The notes beneath the pieces were generated by a model. The model was not told the DNA's origin and did no database searches. It was given only the letters and a program-made list of their open reading frames with translations. From contig NZ_JAMQKC010000004.1 of assembly GCF_028416595.1 (NCBI RefSeq), forward strand, positions 212,738 to 276,737: a stretch of 64,000 bases of DNA, given 5' to 3'. This stretch comes from Aquibacillus salsiterrae. GTDB lineage: Bacteria; Bacillota; Bacilli; Bacillales; Amphibacillaceae. A program made the translations under genes and the position numbers. This document shows positions 52,594-61,626 of the stretch, piece by piece; position 1 is the first letter of the stretch, and each line of letters opens with the position of its first letter.

Positions 52594-52634
52594 ATAGGAG
52601 TACAAAACGCTATGCGATTTGTACTCCTATTTGG
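52594..52634 (-). terminator. dctP terminator
   Basis: AAATAGGAGTACAAA pairs perfectly with TTTGTACTCCTATTT around an 11-base loop; on the minus strand TTTTTATTG follows. It is the first strong hairpin with a T-run after dctP. Confidence 0.8.
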
Positions 52635-52649
52635 TGTGTTATTTACTGT

Positions 52650-52694
52650 TTTCTCTCCTAGAACTGAACCCTTAGGATTCCTAAGGGTTTTTTC
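52650..52694. repeat. copy 2 of an inverted terminator-like repeat
   Basis: AACCCTTAGGATTCCTAAGG then GTTTTTT forms a hairpin and T-run on the plus strand, opposite to dctP. It is the inverted partner of 50926-50973. Confidence 0.7.
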
Positions 52695-52709
52695 TACACT
52701 TAAAACCTA

Positions 52710-53843
52710 TTATTCTGCTGTTTTTATCTCTTCAATAAGCTTATCTAGGATCGCTCCATCTACAGTAGATACATTTTCACGGTAGAAGTCACGGACTGGT
52801 AATGCTTTTTCTTTAAATGCATTACGTTGTTCTTCTGTTAATTCAATAATTTCCGTTGGGTATTCTGTGTCATTTTTAATTTCTTCAAGGAAACTAGAAT
52901 TTAGTTCTTCTTGTTTATTAAATACCCAGTCCTGCATCTCGGTAATTGTTTCGGTCACGACTGTCTTCAAATTGGCAGGAAGACTGTTGAACCATTCCGT
53001 ATTAGCAGTTGTCATCGCTACATAATTGTTATGATTAGAGATTGTCATTGTGTCTTGTACTTCGTTGAAGGAAGCATCATAGATAAAGAAAATTGGGTTT
53101 TCTTGACCTTCAACTGTTCCACGTTCTAACCCTGTGTATAACTCACTCCAACTTAATGCTTGCGGTGCAGCACCGTATGCTTTATACGACTCCATCATTA
53201 GTGGTGATTCTTGTACTCTCATTTTTAATCCATCAAAATCTTTAGGCTCTTCAATTCCAACATTACTAGTCCACGCCATCGCACCTTCTGTCCAGTAAGC
53301 TAACGGGGAGATACTATACTCTTCATATCTTTCTTTTAAGTCAGTATTTAACGCTTCACTTGTATTTAAAATGTCTTGTGTTTTCCTTTGATCAGACGGG
53401 AACAAATAGTGTAAGGCAAATAACTGTCCCTCTTTAACCATTCCACCAGTGAAACCAGGTGACATGACAGCAAGCTCAACAGCACCGTCTTGTAGTTGTT
53501 TCACTTGGTCAACCTCACTACCTAATCCACCGTATTCGTACGGCTGAATCGTTACTGCACCACCCGTTTTCTCACTGATGCGATTTGCAAATTCTTCTGC
53601 ATACTCATATTGCACTTGGCCATCTAATTCTTCTGTAATGAATCTCCATGTTTGTTTTTCAAATTCTGGTTCATCAGCAGCATCGCCACTACCTGAATCG
53701 TTTGAATCATTAGTAGTTTCTCCACCATCGTCAGAACCGCCGTTATCAGCCGAACCCGTGTCTTCCCCGCCACCACATGCAGCTAGGAAAAGACCCATTA
53801 CCAATACAAAAATCAACATAAGTAATTTTTTCTTGTTAAAAAT
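52710..53843 (-). CDS. dctP: TRAP transporter substrate-binding lipoprotein DctP, likely AUU start
   Basis: Extracellular binding subunit of a tripartite ATP-independent (sodium-driven) importer of C4-dicarboxylate-like acids. The DctP fold is clear (YEYAEEFANRISEKTGGAVTIQ, LKMRVQESPLMMESYKAYGA, GTVEGQENP). The lipobox is LAAC, followed by a Gly/Asp/Ser linker. The first ATG (53819) has no ribosome-binding site and gives a signal peptide without positive charge. Reading back in the same frame, ATT at 53843 lies eight bases after AGGGGG and adds FNKKKLL, a normal lipoprotein n-region. 377 residues on that reading. Confidence 0.9.
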   Translation of the reverse strand: MFNKKKLLMLIFVLVMGLFLAACGGGEDTGSADNGGSDDGGETTNDSNDSGSGDAADEPEFEKQTWRFITEELDGQVQYEYAEEFANRISEKTGGAVTIQPYEYGGLGSEVDQVKQLQDGAVELAVMSPGFTGGMVKEGQLFALHYLFPSDQRKTQDILNTSEALNTDLKERYEEYSISPLAYWTEGAMAWTSNVGIEEPKDFDGLKMRVQESPLMMESYKAYGAAPQALSWSELYTGLERGTVEGQENPIFFIYDASFNEVQDTMTISNHNNYVAMTTANTEWFNSLPANLKTVVTETITEMQDWVFNKQEELNSSFLEEIKNDTEYPTEIIELTEEQRNAFKEKALPVRDFYRENVSTVDGAILDKLIEEIKTAE

Positions 53844-53947
53844 GTTAAAAACCCCCTAATTATTTTTTAAAAATTTATGGATGAAGGATACCATTGTTAA
53901 AATTGGAATCCTTTTTAAAATGCTTACGTACGTTTTCTAACACCTGA

Positions 53948-55219
53948 TTACAATAGCATTAGTGATAATTGTGGGAAGAAAACGAGTAAGAACCCAATTC
54001 CAATTAATATTGCTATATATGGTGGTGTACCTTTTATTACATCCAAGTACGATTTATTGAATACGGCACTCGCTGTAAAAATATCCACCCCAAATGGTGG
54101 TGTTGCAGAGCCTAGTGCTGCTTGGAAAGTAATAATTACACCGAGGTGAATCAAATCAACACCTGCTGCTTGTGCGGCTGGAACAAAGATTGGTGTTAAT
54201 ATTAAGATAACAACAATTGGGTCAACAAACATACAGCCAATGAAGAAAAATAAACTAACCATCAATAGCACATAAACAGCACTTGGGTCATTACCGAGCA
54301 CTGCTTCGGTAATTTGCTGTGGAATCATCGCATAGCCGAGCACCCAAGTAAACACCTGACCTCCTGCGACAAGCACAAAGACTGCCGACGTAACTAACCC
54401 TGTCGATAAAGCAATTTTCGGTAATTCTTTAATATGAACAGATCGAAAAATAAATACTTCCAAAATAAAGGCATATAGGACAGAGACACCGGCTGCTTCT
54501 GTTGGTGAAAATAATCCCGAGTAGATTCCTCCGATAATAACAACCGGAAATCCTAACGGCAATAAAGCCTTTCTCGTAAAGAAAAAGCGATCTTTCCAGT
54601 TCACCTTTTCCGCCAATGGAATATTCTTAACCTTTGCATAAAAGTAACTAAATATGGCAAAACTTAGAAAGACAATAATTCCTGGGATAATCCCTGCAAT
54701 AAATAATTTACTAACAGACACGTTTTGTCCTGCTGCTAAAGCATAAATAATCATTCCGATACTTGGTGGAACGAGTAACGCTACATCACTAGAATTAATG
54801 ATTAAAGCAATAGCGCTTGAATCTTTATAACCAACCTTTAACAGTCGTTCACGCATTGGTCTACCGATTGCTACTACTGTTGCTTGAGTTGACCCCGAGA
54901 TCGCACCGAATAACGTACACGCCGCTGAAGTTGTTACAGCATATCCACCACGAAGGTGACCAACAAATGCTCCGATGAAATCTAACAATCTATTTGAGGT
55001 TTTTCCGGATGTCATAATGTCTGCAGCAAAGATAAATAGCGGTACTGCTAGTAGCACTGGAGACTCAATCCCAGTTAATAACTGGTCCATGAGTAAATCC
55101 GGCCCTAGTCTCGGATAGAAAATTAATACTACCGCTACTGGTGCAACAATTAACGGAATCATCATCGGGAAATTAAGCAATAGTAAAACAACCATAATCG
55201 ATATTAATGTTGTTAACAT
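53948..55219 (-). CDS. dctM: TRAP transporter large permease DctM
   Basis: Main pore subunit, 423 residues with about 12 predicted membrane helices. Family motifs include LAVPLFIFAADIMTSGKTSNRLLDF, GAISGSTQATVVAIG and LGSATPPFGVDIFTAS. RBS AAAGGA is seven bases before ATG. It sits between dctQ (31 bases upstream) and dctP. Together they form a complete TRAP system in the order Q-M-P rather than the common P-Q-M. Confidence 0.96.
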   Translation of the reverse strand: MLTTLISIMVVLLLLNFPMMIPLIVAPVAVVLIFYPRLGPDLLMDQLLTGIESPVLLAVPLFIFAADIMTSGKTSNRLLDFIGAFVGHLRGGYAVTTSAACTLFGAISGSTQATVVAIGRPMRERLLKVGYKDSSAIALIINSSDVALLVPPSIGMIIYALAAGQNVSVSKLFIAGIIPGIIVFLSFAIFSYFYAKVKNIPLAEKVNWKDRFFFTRKALLPLGFPVVIIGGIYSGLFSPTEAAGVSVLYAFILEVFIFRSVHIKELPKIALSTGLVTSAVFVLVAGGQVFTWVLGYAMIPQQITEAVLGNDPSAVYVLLMVSLFFFIGCMFVDPIVVILILTPIFVPAAQAAGVDLIHLGVIITFQAALGSATPPFGVDIFTASAVFNKSYLDVIKGTPPYIAILIGIGFLLVFFPQLSLMLL

Positions 55220-55250
55220 AATTGATTCCTTTCTTATTTACGATGATTTT

Positions 55251-55814
55251 TCACACTTGGATTTGTTGATCTTCTAGGTCAAGTTTTTCCTTATCGTTGT
55301 AATCCTCTGCATCAATACCAATGTACACCTTATCTTTCACTTTAATATTGATCCAGGTATTACGTAAAAACTGAATACCAGCCATAAAAAAACCGATTGG
55401 AATAAACACAGCCAATACATATTGAGGGATTTCTAAGGCAGATGTTACTGTTCCACTTTCATATTCCGCTTGTACTAGGGTGAATGAAAATTTTGCTAGC
55501 ACAAACATGACAATTGCAGTAACAAAGTTTATTAAAATCATCATAAACTTTCTACCTTTAAATGGGAGAAAATCGTAGAAGGCTGACATACTAATGTGTC
55601 GCCCTTTTCGTGCAGTATAAGCGATTCCCATAAATGTCGCTATTACAATCGCAAACTTGCTAACTTCAAGGTTAAAATAAAGAGCACTTGAATTAAAAAT
55701 TTCTCGTAGTATCACATTACCTACAACCATGATTGCTATTATAATGATGGAGTAACTTAAGATAAATTCTTCAATCTTCATAATAACCTTGTCTAAACCT
55801 GAAAAAAATTTCAA
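55251..55814 (-). CDS. dctQ: TRAP transporter small permease DctQ
   Basis: Small membrane subunit, 187 residues with four predicted helices and the DctQ core (GNVILREIFNSSALYFNLEVSKFAIVIATFMGIAYTARKGRHISM). The frame is open to a TTG at 55850, but that codon has no ribosome-binding site. The TTG at 55814 follows GGAGG by nine bases, so LKFFSGLDKVIMKIEEF is taken as the N-terminus. First gene of the TRAP operon; a 16-codon frame with a strong ribosome-binding site lies about 140 bases upstream. Confidence 0.9.
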   Translation of the reverse strand: MKFFSGLDKVIMKIEEFILSYSIIIIAIMVVGNVILREIFNSSALYFNLEVSKFAIVIATFMGIAYTARKGRHISMSAFYDFLPFKGRKFMMILINFVTAIVMFVLAKFSFTLVQAEYESGTVTSALEIPQYVLAVFIPIGFFMAGIQFLRNTWINIKVKDKVYIGIDAEDYNDKEKLDLEDQQIQV

Positions 55815-55950
55815 CTTCTGCTTCCTCCTTCGCCAGGATGAAAACCTCAAATCTGTAGAGATTACTATAATGTTACAAAAAGTAACCGCTTTTTTACAAC
55901 CATCGATAACCTTGATTAATTAGAATATAGAATGATATATCCGTTTTGAG

Positions 55951-56001
55951 CTAGAATGGTTTGTCTACATTTACAAATAGTCCCATATCCTCTTGTTTCA
56001 T
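55951..56001 (-). CDS. possible 16-codon leader peptide upstream of dctQ
   Basis: GGAGGAATAGAT precedes ATG, and the frame encodes MKQEDMGLFVNVDKPF then TAG. The site is as good as any in the window. It ends 137 bases before the dctQ start. It could be a translated leader, the start of a decayed gene, or chance. Confidence 0.3.
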   Translation of the reverse strand: MKQEDMGLFVNVDKPF

Positions 56002-56147
56002 ATCTATTCCTCCAAATTTTCCTTTTTAAACCATAATCCAGTTTATTTTTAAATTGTCTGATTTATTCGAAAACTAAAACGACTACTGTTGACTTGAGTT
56101 CAGACGTTAGCATTTTCATGTGTTATTAGTTTATACTAGTACCGAAT

Positions 56148-56198
56148 TATATAGGCGCTGAAGCTTGCGCCGGAGCTGCTTCGCGGTAAATTCCCGGA
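56148..56198. repeat. dispersed-element-like arm before array C
   Basis: TATAGGCGCTGAAGCTTGCG then CCGGAGCTGCTTCGCGG recalls the GGCGC..GGAGCT right arm, altered. It abuts the first unit of array C. Confidence 0.45.
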
Positions 56199-56665
56199 GT
56201 ATTCGGACTTATGTGACCCAATTTGGGCTTTCCCTGTCCGAATCGAGCACGTATTCGGACTCACTCGACCCGATTTGGGCTTTCCCTGTCCGAATGAGCA
56301 CGTATTCGGACTCATCTGACCCGATTTGCGCTTTCCCTGTCCGAATCGAGCACGTATTCGGACTCACTTGACCCGATTTGGGCTTTCCCTGTCCGAATTG
56401 AGCACGTATTCGGACTCACTTGGCCCGATTTGGGCTTTCCCTGTCCGAATCGAGCACGTATTCGGACTCATCTGACCCGATTTGCGCTTTCCCTGTCCGA
56501 ATCGAGCACGTATTCGGACTCACTTGACCCAATTTGCGCTTTCCCTGTCCGAATTGAGCACGTATTCGGACTCACTTGGCCCGATTTGGGCTTTCCCTGT
56601 CCGAATCGAGCACGTATTCGGACTCATCTGACCAGATTTACGCTTTCCCTGTCCGAATCGAGCAC
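56199..56665. repeat. tandem array C, 52-bp units (9 copies)
   Basis: Units start with GTATTCGGACTCA at 56199, 56251, 56302, 56354, 56406, 56458, 56510, 56562 and 56614; one is 51 bp. Each has the 8-bp inverted repeat ATTCGGAC...GTCCGAAT enclosing 27 bases (TTGACCCGATTTGGGCTTTC). Variants (CTTGACCC, CATCTGACC; GGGCTT or GCGCTT) alternate in larger blocks of about four units. Long frames across it arise from the repeat and lack start sites. Confidence 0.92.
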
Positions 56666-56735
56666 GTATCTAGGATTATGCATTTTAAAGCAACAAACCT
56701 CTCGAAAATAGCTTTAACAAAAGGAGTGGAACCTG

Positions 56736-56915
56736 TTGAATAGAAAAGAAATTGAAGACAAGATCAATGAAGTTAAATCAGATTATATAAGAATCCAATC
56801 AGATCTCGAAAAACTCGATTCTGTTGGGGGCAACACAACAAATGCCGAAAAGCAACTAGCCGCCTTAGAAGAAGAATTATCTAACCTAAATAAACAATTA
56901 GCCAATTTAAAATAA
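56736..56915 (+). CDS. small coiled-coil protein (SE1832-like)
   Basis: TTG start nine bases after AAAGGAG opens 59 codons. The protein is helical and charged (KEIEDKINEVKSDYIRIQSD, then LEKLDSVGGNTTNAEKQLA and LEEELSNLNKQLANLK) with heptad-spaced Leu/Ile, interrupted by the SVGGNT turn. This is the pattern of the small SE1832-type proteins of Bacillales, function unknown. It is wedged between array C and a dispersed element. Confidence 0.72.
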   Translation: MNRKEIEDKINEVKSDYIRIQSDLEKLDSVGGNTTNAEKQLAALEEELSNLNKQLANLK

Positions 56916-57031
56916 GAAAAGCCCAGGCGCCCGGAGCTAGACATAAAAAAGCGAAAGCGCCTTGCTTAGACTAAGGCAGGCATAAGACAAGCCTCGTAAT
57001 CGCGGTCTTTGCCATTACGAGGCTTGTCTTA
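56916..57031. repeat. dispersed element with 18-bp perfect hairpin
   Basis: AGAAAAGCCCAGGCGCCCGG then AGCTAGACATA is a collapsed copy. It is followed by a left arm AAAAGCGAAAGCGCCTTGCT then TAGACTAAGGCAGGCA. A stem TAAGACAAGCCTCGTAAT (56983-57000) then pairs perfectly with ATTACGAGGCTTGTCTTA (57014-57031) around CGCGGTCTTTGCC. It may also end transcription of both convergent genes. Confidence 0.85.
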
Positions 57032-57034
57032 ACA

Positions 57035-58876
57035 CTAATTATTCCTGATACTATCGAGTTTTGCCTGGATTTTATTATATTCCTTACTTGGTGGTGTAAG
57101 ACTGACAACTATATCGCCTGATTCGACATTAATCTCGGTATCATTAGCGAAAAACTCCAACTGTTTCGATCGTTTTAAGACGAACAACTGTACCGTATGC
57201 TCGTCACGGCCTGCTAAATATTGATCATATGAATAGTGATCAGTAATCGTCGTTTTTCGAAAAACACACCCACCTTCAACCCGGTAAATAAGCTCCTCCA
57301 AAGAAATTTCACTTGAAAATAGTGTTCTGCCTCCAATTGTTTTTACCATGTTATCAACGTTTTCACCCGTTGAGCTATCGATATCCACTTGAAAGACATT
57401 GTTTCTGCCAAACGTTGGGATAAATGTTGTACAAACGAGCGTATTATACGAGTCGAATTCTGCTGAACTAATCAAGTAATCATACGGGGTCATGTCCAAC
57501 CTGTACTCCGTTTGTTCTGACAAAATTTCACCATAGTGAAAAGGAACTCCAGCTTTCCGCGCTTTAAGAAGCTTTTCCCAGGAAGAATCGGTGATGATTG
57601 TTGGTATGTCCAATTCCCTAAATATGTTAGCTAATGCAACGGAAAAGCTATTGCTTCCTACTAACAACGTTCCTGGTTGACCTTCTGCCGATAGGTTTAA
57701 TTTTTTTGCTAACCAGCTCATGGTAAATCCGTGGGCACAAACGGTAAAAAAGACAAGGGCAAACGTTAACGATGTTACAATTGCAGCATCTTCAAAGCCT
57801 TTTTCAAATAAAATGGAAGCAAAATAACTAGCGACCGTAAGTGCAACAATCCCCCTTGGTGCTATCCAGCCAACGAGAATTTTCTCTCGAATGGATAAAT
57901 CTGTGCCAATTGTCGACAGGAAAATCGATAGTGGACGAACGAGAAATAACATTAACAGAACATAACCGATAATTCTCAGATTAAATACATCAATCAACGT
58001 ATCCACCGATAACGAGGCCGTCAACATAACAAAAATCGTCGATACAAGTAAAATCGAGATATTTTCCTTGAAATGCCTCATATCCTTAATCGAGGAAATG
58101 TCCATATTGGCAAGGACCATTCCCATCGCCGTTACAGCAAGTAGCCCTGTTTCATCAGCAACCTCCTCGGCAATGGTGAAACAAGCAACAACAGCAATAA
58201 ATACAGTTGGTGATTTCAAAAACTCAGGTATGTAACCTGCTTCAAACATCCAGCCAATCCCTTTTCCAGATATTATCCCGATTAATACAGCAAGAATCGA
58301 TGCCAAAAAGAAAAAAAGTAATGCCGTCAAATCCTTTTCGTCACCGGTAAAAAAGACAATGATTTCAAAGGCAAATACGGCTAACAAAGCACCAAATGGA
58401 TCAACAATAATACCTTCCCACTTCAGAATTTTGGCTGGACGAGGCTTCAATTTCGATTGTCGTAATAAAGGAAGAATGACAGTTGGTCCAGTAACTATGA
58501 AAATTCCACCAATTACAAAGGCAACTGCCCAAGAGAGCCCTGCAATATAGTGGGCGGTAAGCGACCCGAGAATCCAACTGACTAACGCTCCCCATGTGAC
58601 GATACGAAAAACTGGTCGACCTAAACCACGTACTTCTTTAAAATCTAAATTTAAGCTGCCTTCGAATAAGATAATTGCAACTGCAATCGATACAATTGGA
58701 TGATACAAATCTCCAAAACTCTTCTCTGGATCAATGATGCCGAGTAGTGGACCTGCTAGTAAGCCAACGATTGACATGACTACAATCGCAGGAAGCCTAA
58801 ACCTCCATGCTAACCACTGCGATCCTACACCAAACAAGCCAATCAACATCAGTTCTAATGATATCGAATCAATCAT
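57035..58876 (-). CDS. CPA1-type cation/proton antiporter with TrkA-like C-terminus
   Basis: A 613-residue NhaP-type antiporter. About 12-13 helices fill residues 1-400 with GPTVILPLLRQSK, GIIVDPFGALLAV (the paired acidic motif) and GWIAPRGIVALTV. The C-terminal 200 residues hold a TrkA-N-like domain (GTLLVGSNSFSVALANIF...) and a TrkA-C-like end. Such domains bind nucleotides and gate potassium or sodium export. ATG 58876 follows GGGGGAGAGG; upstream in-frame codons lack a site. It likely serves pH and salt balance. Confidence 0.9.
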   Translation of the reverse strand: MIDSISLELMLIGLFGVGSQWLAWRFRLPAIVVMSIVGLLAGPLLGIIDPEKSFGDLYHPIVSIAVAIILFEGSLNLDFKEVRGLGRPVFRIVTWGALVSWILGSLTAHYIAGLSWAVAFVIGGIFIVTGPTVILPLLRQSKLKPRPAKILKWEGIIVDPFGALLAVFAFEIIVFFTGDEKDLTALLFFFLASILAVLIGIISGKGIGWMFEAGYIPEFLKSPTVFIAVVACFTIAEEVADETGLLAVTAMGMVLANMDISSIKDMRHFKENISILLVSTIFVMLTASLSVDTLIDVFNLRIIGYVLLMLFLVRPLSIFLSTIGTDLSIREKILVGWIAPRGIVALTVASYFASILFEKGFEDAAIVTSLTFALVFFTVCAHGFTMSWLAKKLNLSAEGQPGTLLVGSNSFSVALANIFRELDIPTIITDSSWEKLLKARKAGVPFHYGEILSEQTEYRLDMTPYDYLISSAEFDSYNTLVCTTFIPTFGRNNVFQVDIDSSTGENVDNMVKTIGGRTLFSSEISLEELIYRVEGGCVFRKTTITDHYSYDQYLAGRDEHTVQLFVLKRSKQLEFFANDTEINVESGDIVVSLTPPSKEYNKIQAKLDSIRNN

Positions 58877-59125
58877 ACCTCTCCCCCTTTCATCAAGGAC
58901 CACGGGGATGGTGTCCCTAGGCCCTGACTTTCTCACTGTTTGTAGCAAATTGGGCTTTATCATTCTCAAGCATGACTTTTTCCATTATAATTGTAGAAGT
59001 CGGACTAAATCTTAAGAACGTCCAACACCGTGGACTTAATCGGAAGTAAAATAGTTAAGCCACCTTTAATGCAGGCAGCAAGCTAGTTTTCTTCCATTAT
59101 TACCCGATAAAATCATTAGTAAAAC
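58877..59125. other. non-coding interval upstream of the antiporter gene
   Basis: No supported gene. It should hold the antiporter promoter. ACCACGGGGATGGTGT (58900-58915) and GTCCAACACCGTGGAC (59020-59035) are local palindromic stretches without a T-run. Confidence 0.4.
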
Positions 59126-59287
59126 ATGAAGCATTGTTTAACATGCAACCTTTGCCTATTTAGCATTATCTTTTTGATGATTGTTTATTTACTTAATCAT
59201 AGTAATACCTCTAACGATCCGTCTCTTCCTGCAATGATTGGCGGTGCAATTGGGTCGTTTACCTGTCTTAAATTTATTTTCAAGTAG
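59126..59287 (+). CDS. possible small membrane protein
   Basis: A 53-codon frame [20 protein letters not shown]... with one hydrophobic helix (residues 9-25) and a glycine-rich second segment ([20 protein letters not shown]). It ends 14 bases before recQ. The composition looks protein-like, but no ribosome-binding site precedes the ATG, so support is weak. Confidence 0.3.
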   Translation: MKHCLTCNLCLFSIIFLMIVYLLNHSNTSNDPSLPAMIGGAIGSFTCLKFIFK

Positions 59288-59300
59288 AAGGATGGTTCTG

Positions 59301-61451
59301 ATGATAGAAAAAGCAGAGCAATTACTAACCGAATATTACGGCTATGACACGTTTCGTCCTGGTCAAAAAGCTGTCATCCAACATTTATTAGTACAAAAAA
59401 ACGCACTAGCGATCATGCCTACCGGTGGCGGGAAATCAATCTGTTACCAAATCCCTGGTTTAACGCTAAGTGGTACAGCTGTCATCATTTCCCCTTTAAT
59501 TTCCCTAATGAAGGACCAAGTAGATGCGCTTACATCGCTTGGCGTTTCAGCAACATACATTAATAGCTCGGTATCTTCCGACGAGCAATATGAAAGGCTA
59601 AAAGCATTACGTGATGGACGCTACCAGTTTGTCTATGTTGCACCAGAACGCTTTGAAATACAGTCATTTATTGAAACGTTACGAAGTATTGAGATCTCAT
59701 TAGTCGCGTTTGATGAAGCCCATTGTATTTCCCAATGGGGCCATGACTTTCGTCCGAGCTACCGGTCGATTGTGTCTGCTTTGGAGAAAATTCCAAACAT
59801 ACCAGTCGTTGTTGCCTTAACAGCGACAGCAACCGACGAAGTAATTCGTGATATCCAAAGGCTTTTACAGATCGATGACCAACAGGTGACAAATACCGGC
59901 TTTGCTCGTGATAACTTAGCATTTCAACTAATAAAAGGTCGGGATAAACAAGCATTTATCCTCGATTATGCACAGTCGAGAAACCAAGAATCCGGAATTA
60001 TTTATGCCTCAACAAGGAAACAAGTGGACCAACTGTACAATTACCTCCGTAGTAAAGGACATTCAGTGGCTAAATACCACGCTGGTCTATCTGAGGATGA
60101 GCGAAAAAAAGCACAAAACGGTTTTATTCAAGATGAGTACACGATTATGGTTGCGACCAATGCATTTGGAATGGGCATCGACAAATCAAACGTCCGCTAC
60201 GTCATTCACTACGCCATGCCAATGAACATTGAATCGTATTATCAGGAAGCTGGTCGTGCCGGACGTGACGGAGAACCAAGTGATTGCATCCTGTTATTTT
60301 CGGGACAAGACGTTCAATTGCAGAAATTTTTGATCGAACAGTCATTAGCTGATGAGGATAAAAAAATAAAAGAATACAAAAAGCTGCAAGCAATGATTAA
60401 CTATTGCCACACGCACAGCTGCTTACAAACATTTATTTTACATTATTTCAACGATTTTTCTGTGACTGAGGACTGTCATCGTTGCACAAACTGTGCCAGT
60501 GATTTAGAAAAAAAGGACATGACGCGTGAAGCACAAATGGTTCTTTCCTGTGTTAAAAGAATGGACGAGCGCTTTGGTGCAGGAATGGTAGCTAAAGTGT
60601 TAAAGGGGTCTCGAGACCAGAAGATCAAATCGTTTCGTCTAGACAATCTTTCAACCTATGGCTTAATGTCTTCCTACACAGAGAAAGCCATCACCAATTT
60701 TATTCATTTCTTAGTCGCAGAAGATATTTTATCAGCTGGTGAACAGCGTTTCCCTATTTTAAAATTAACGAAAAACGCAGAAGCAGTCTTAAAAGGTACC
60801 AAACAAGTATGGATGCAAACAGGCTCGATAGGTCCTGCTGACACAAGTAATTACCATCAGGAATTATTCGAAGACCTCCGTATGCTTCGAAAAGAGTTGG
60901 CAACAGCTGCCAAGGTTCCGCCGTACGTCTTATATTCTGATGCAACACTGAAGGAAATGTGCCGATACTTGCCAACAACCAAAGACCAAATGCTAAAAGT
61001 GAAAGGGGTTGGCGAAAAGAAATTCGAACAATATGGCCCACCGTTTCTTGATGCAATTAGCAATTGGGTCGAAATGAATCCTGATAAAGCTGCAAACAAA
61101 AAAGAAGAAACTAGTTCACCAAGTCCGTCTGAACCAATCATGAGGAAAAAGAGCGAGGAGCCAAGTTACTTATTGACCTATAACCTGTTTGATGAGGGAA
61201 AATCAATCGAGGCGATTGCTAGTTTGAGAGGGTTAACAGACCAAACGGTATCCAATCACCTGTTTCAGGCTTATAAACATGGAATGGAATTGGATTGGAC
61301 AAGGTTGTTTGATGATAACCAAGAGCCTGTCATATTAGAAGCACGACAACAATTAGATGAGCCCAAACTAAAGCCACTAAAAGACATGCTGCCGGAAGAT
61401 TATGACTATACAGCAATCCGCGCCGTGCTTGTCAAAAATGGATGGATGTAA
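59301..61451 (+). CDS. recQ: ATP-dependent DNA helicase RecQ
   Basis: A 3'-5' helicase for recombination and replication-fork repair, 716 residues. Walker A is MPTGGGKS, Walker B box DEAH ([19 protein letters not shown]), and motif [12 protein letters not shown]. The zinc site uses the cysteines of HSCLQTF and CHRCTNC. An RQC winged helix follows, then the HRDC domain (about 520-590). The C-terminal part (about 630-716) is a helix-turn-helix region ([19 protein letters not shown]) found in the longer RecQ group. ATG 59301 follows AAGGA by eight bases; in-frame codons upstream lack a site. Confidence 0.96.
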   Translation: MIEKAEQLLTEYYGYDTFRPGQKAVIQHLLVQKNALAIMPTGGGKSICYQIPGLTLSGTAVIISPLISLMKDQVDALTSLGVSATYINSSVSSDEQYERLKALRDGRYQFVYVAPERFEIQSFIETLRSIEISLVAFDEAHCISQWGHDFRPSYRSIVSALEKIPNIPVVVALTATATDEVIRDIQRLLQIDDQQVTNTGFARDNLAFQLIKGRDKQAFILDYAQSRNQESGIIYASTRKQVDQLYNYLRSKGHSVAKYHAGLSEDERKKAQNGFIQDEYTIMVATNAFGMGIDKSNVRYVIHYAMPMNIESYYQEAGRAGRDGEPSDCILLFSGQDVQLQKFLIEQSLADEDKKIKEYKKLQAMINYCHTHSCLQTFILHYFNDFSVTEDCHRCTNCASDLEKKDMTREAQMVLSCVKRMDERFGAGMVAKVLKGSRDQKIKSFRLDNLSTYGLMSSYTEKAITNFIHFLVAEDILSAGEQRFPILKLTKNAEAVLKGTKQVWMQTGSIGPADTSNYHQELFEDLRMLRKELATAAKVPPYVLYSDATLKEMCRYLPTTKDQMLKVKGVGEKKFEQYGPPFLDAISNWVEMNPDKAANKKEETSSPSPSEPIMRKKSEEPSYLLTYNLFDEGKSIEAIASLRGLTDQTVSNHLFQAYKHGMELDWTRLFDDNQEPVILEARQQLDEPKLKPLKDMLPEDYDYTAIRAVLVKNGWM

Positions 61452-61508
61452 GTAAGATTAAGCCTGCTCCACCCTTCCGAGTTAATGCTATAGAACCAGG
61501 ATTCAAGT

Positions 61509-61581
61509 GAAAAGGAATAGCCACCGGCGTTACAATAGCTATTTCGCAGAAGTCAATACAACACAAAGGCTATTCCTTTTC
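61509..61581. terminator. bidirectional terminator between recQ and the second ampS-like gene
   Basis: GAAAAGGAATAGCC pairs with GGCTATTCCTTTTC over a 45-base loop that contains a second ATAGCTAT element; convergent genes lie on both sides. Confidence 0.65.
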
Positions 61582-61626
61582 ATCTTTTATTCTCTTAATC
61601 GCCTCACCTACCGCAACAGCACTTTT

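Noticed and set aside
56165-56711. Two long frames across array C, giving a repetitive Arg/Ser/Phe-rich protein
   Set aside because: The unit is 52 bp, so the frame shifts each copy; apparent openness comes from absence of stops in the unit. No ribosome-binding site.
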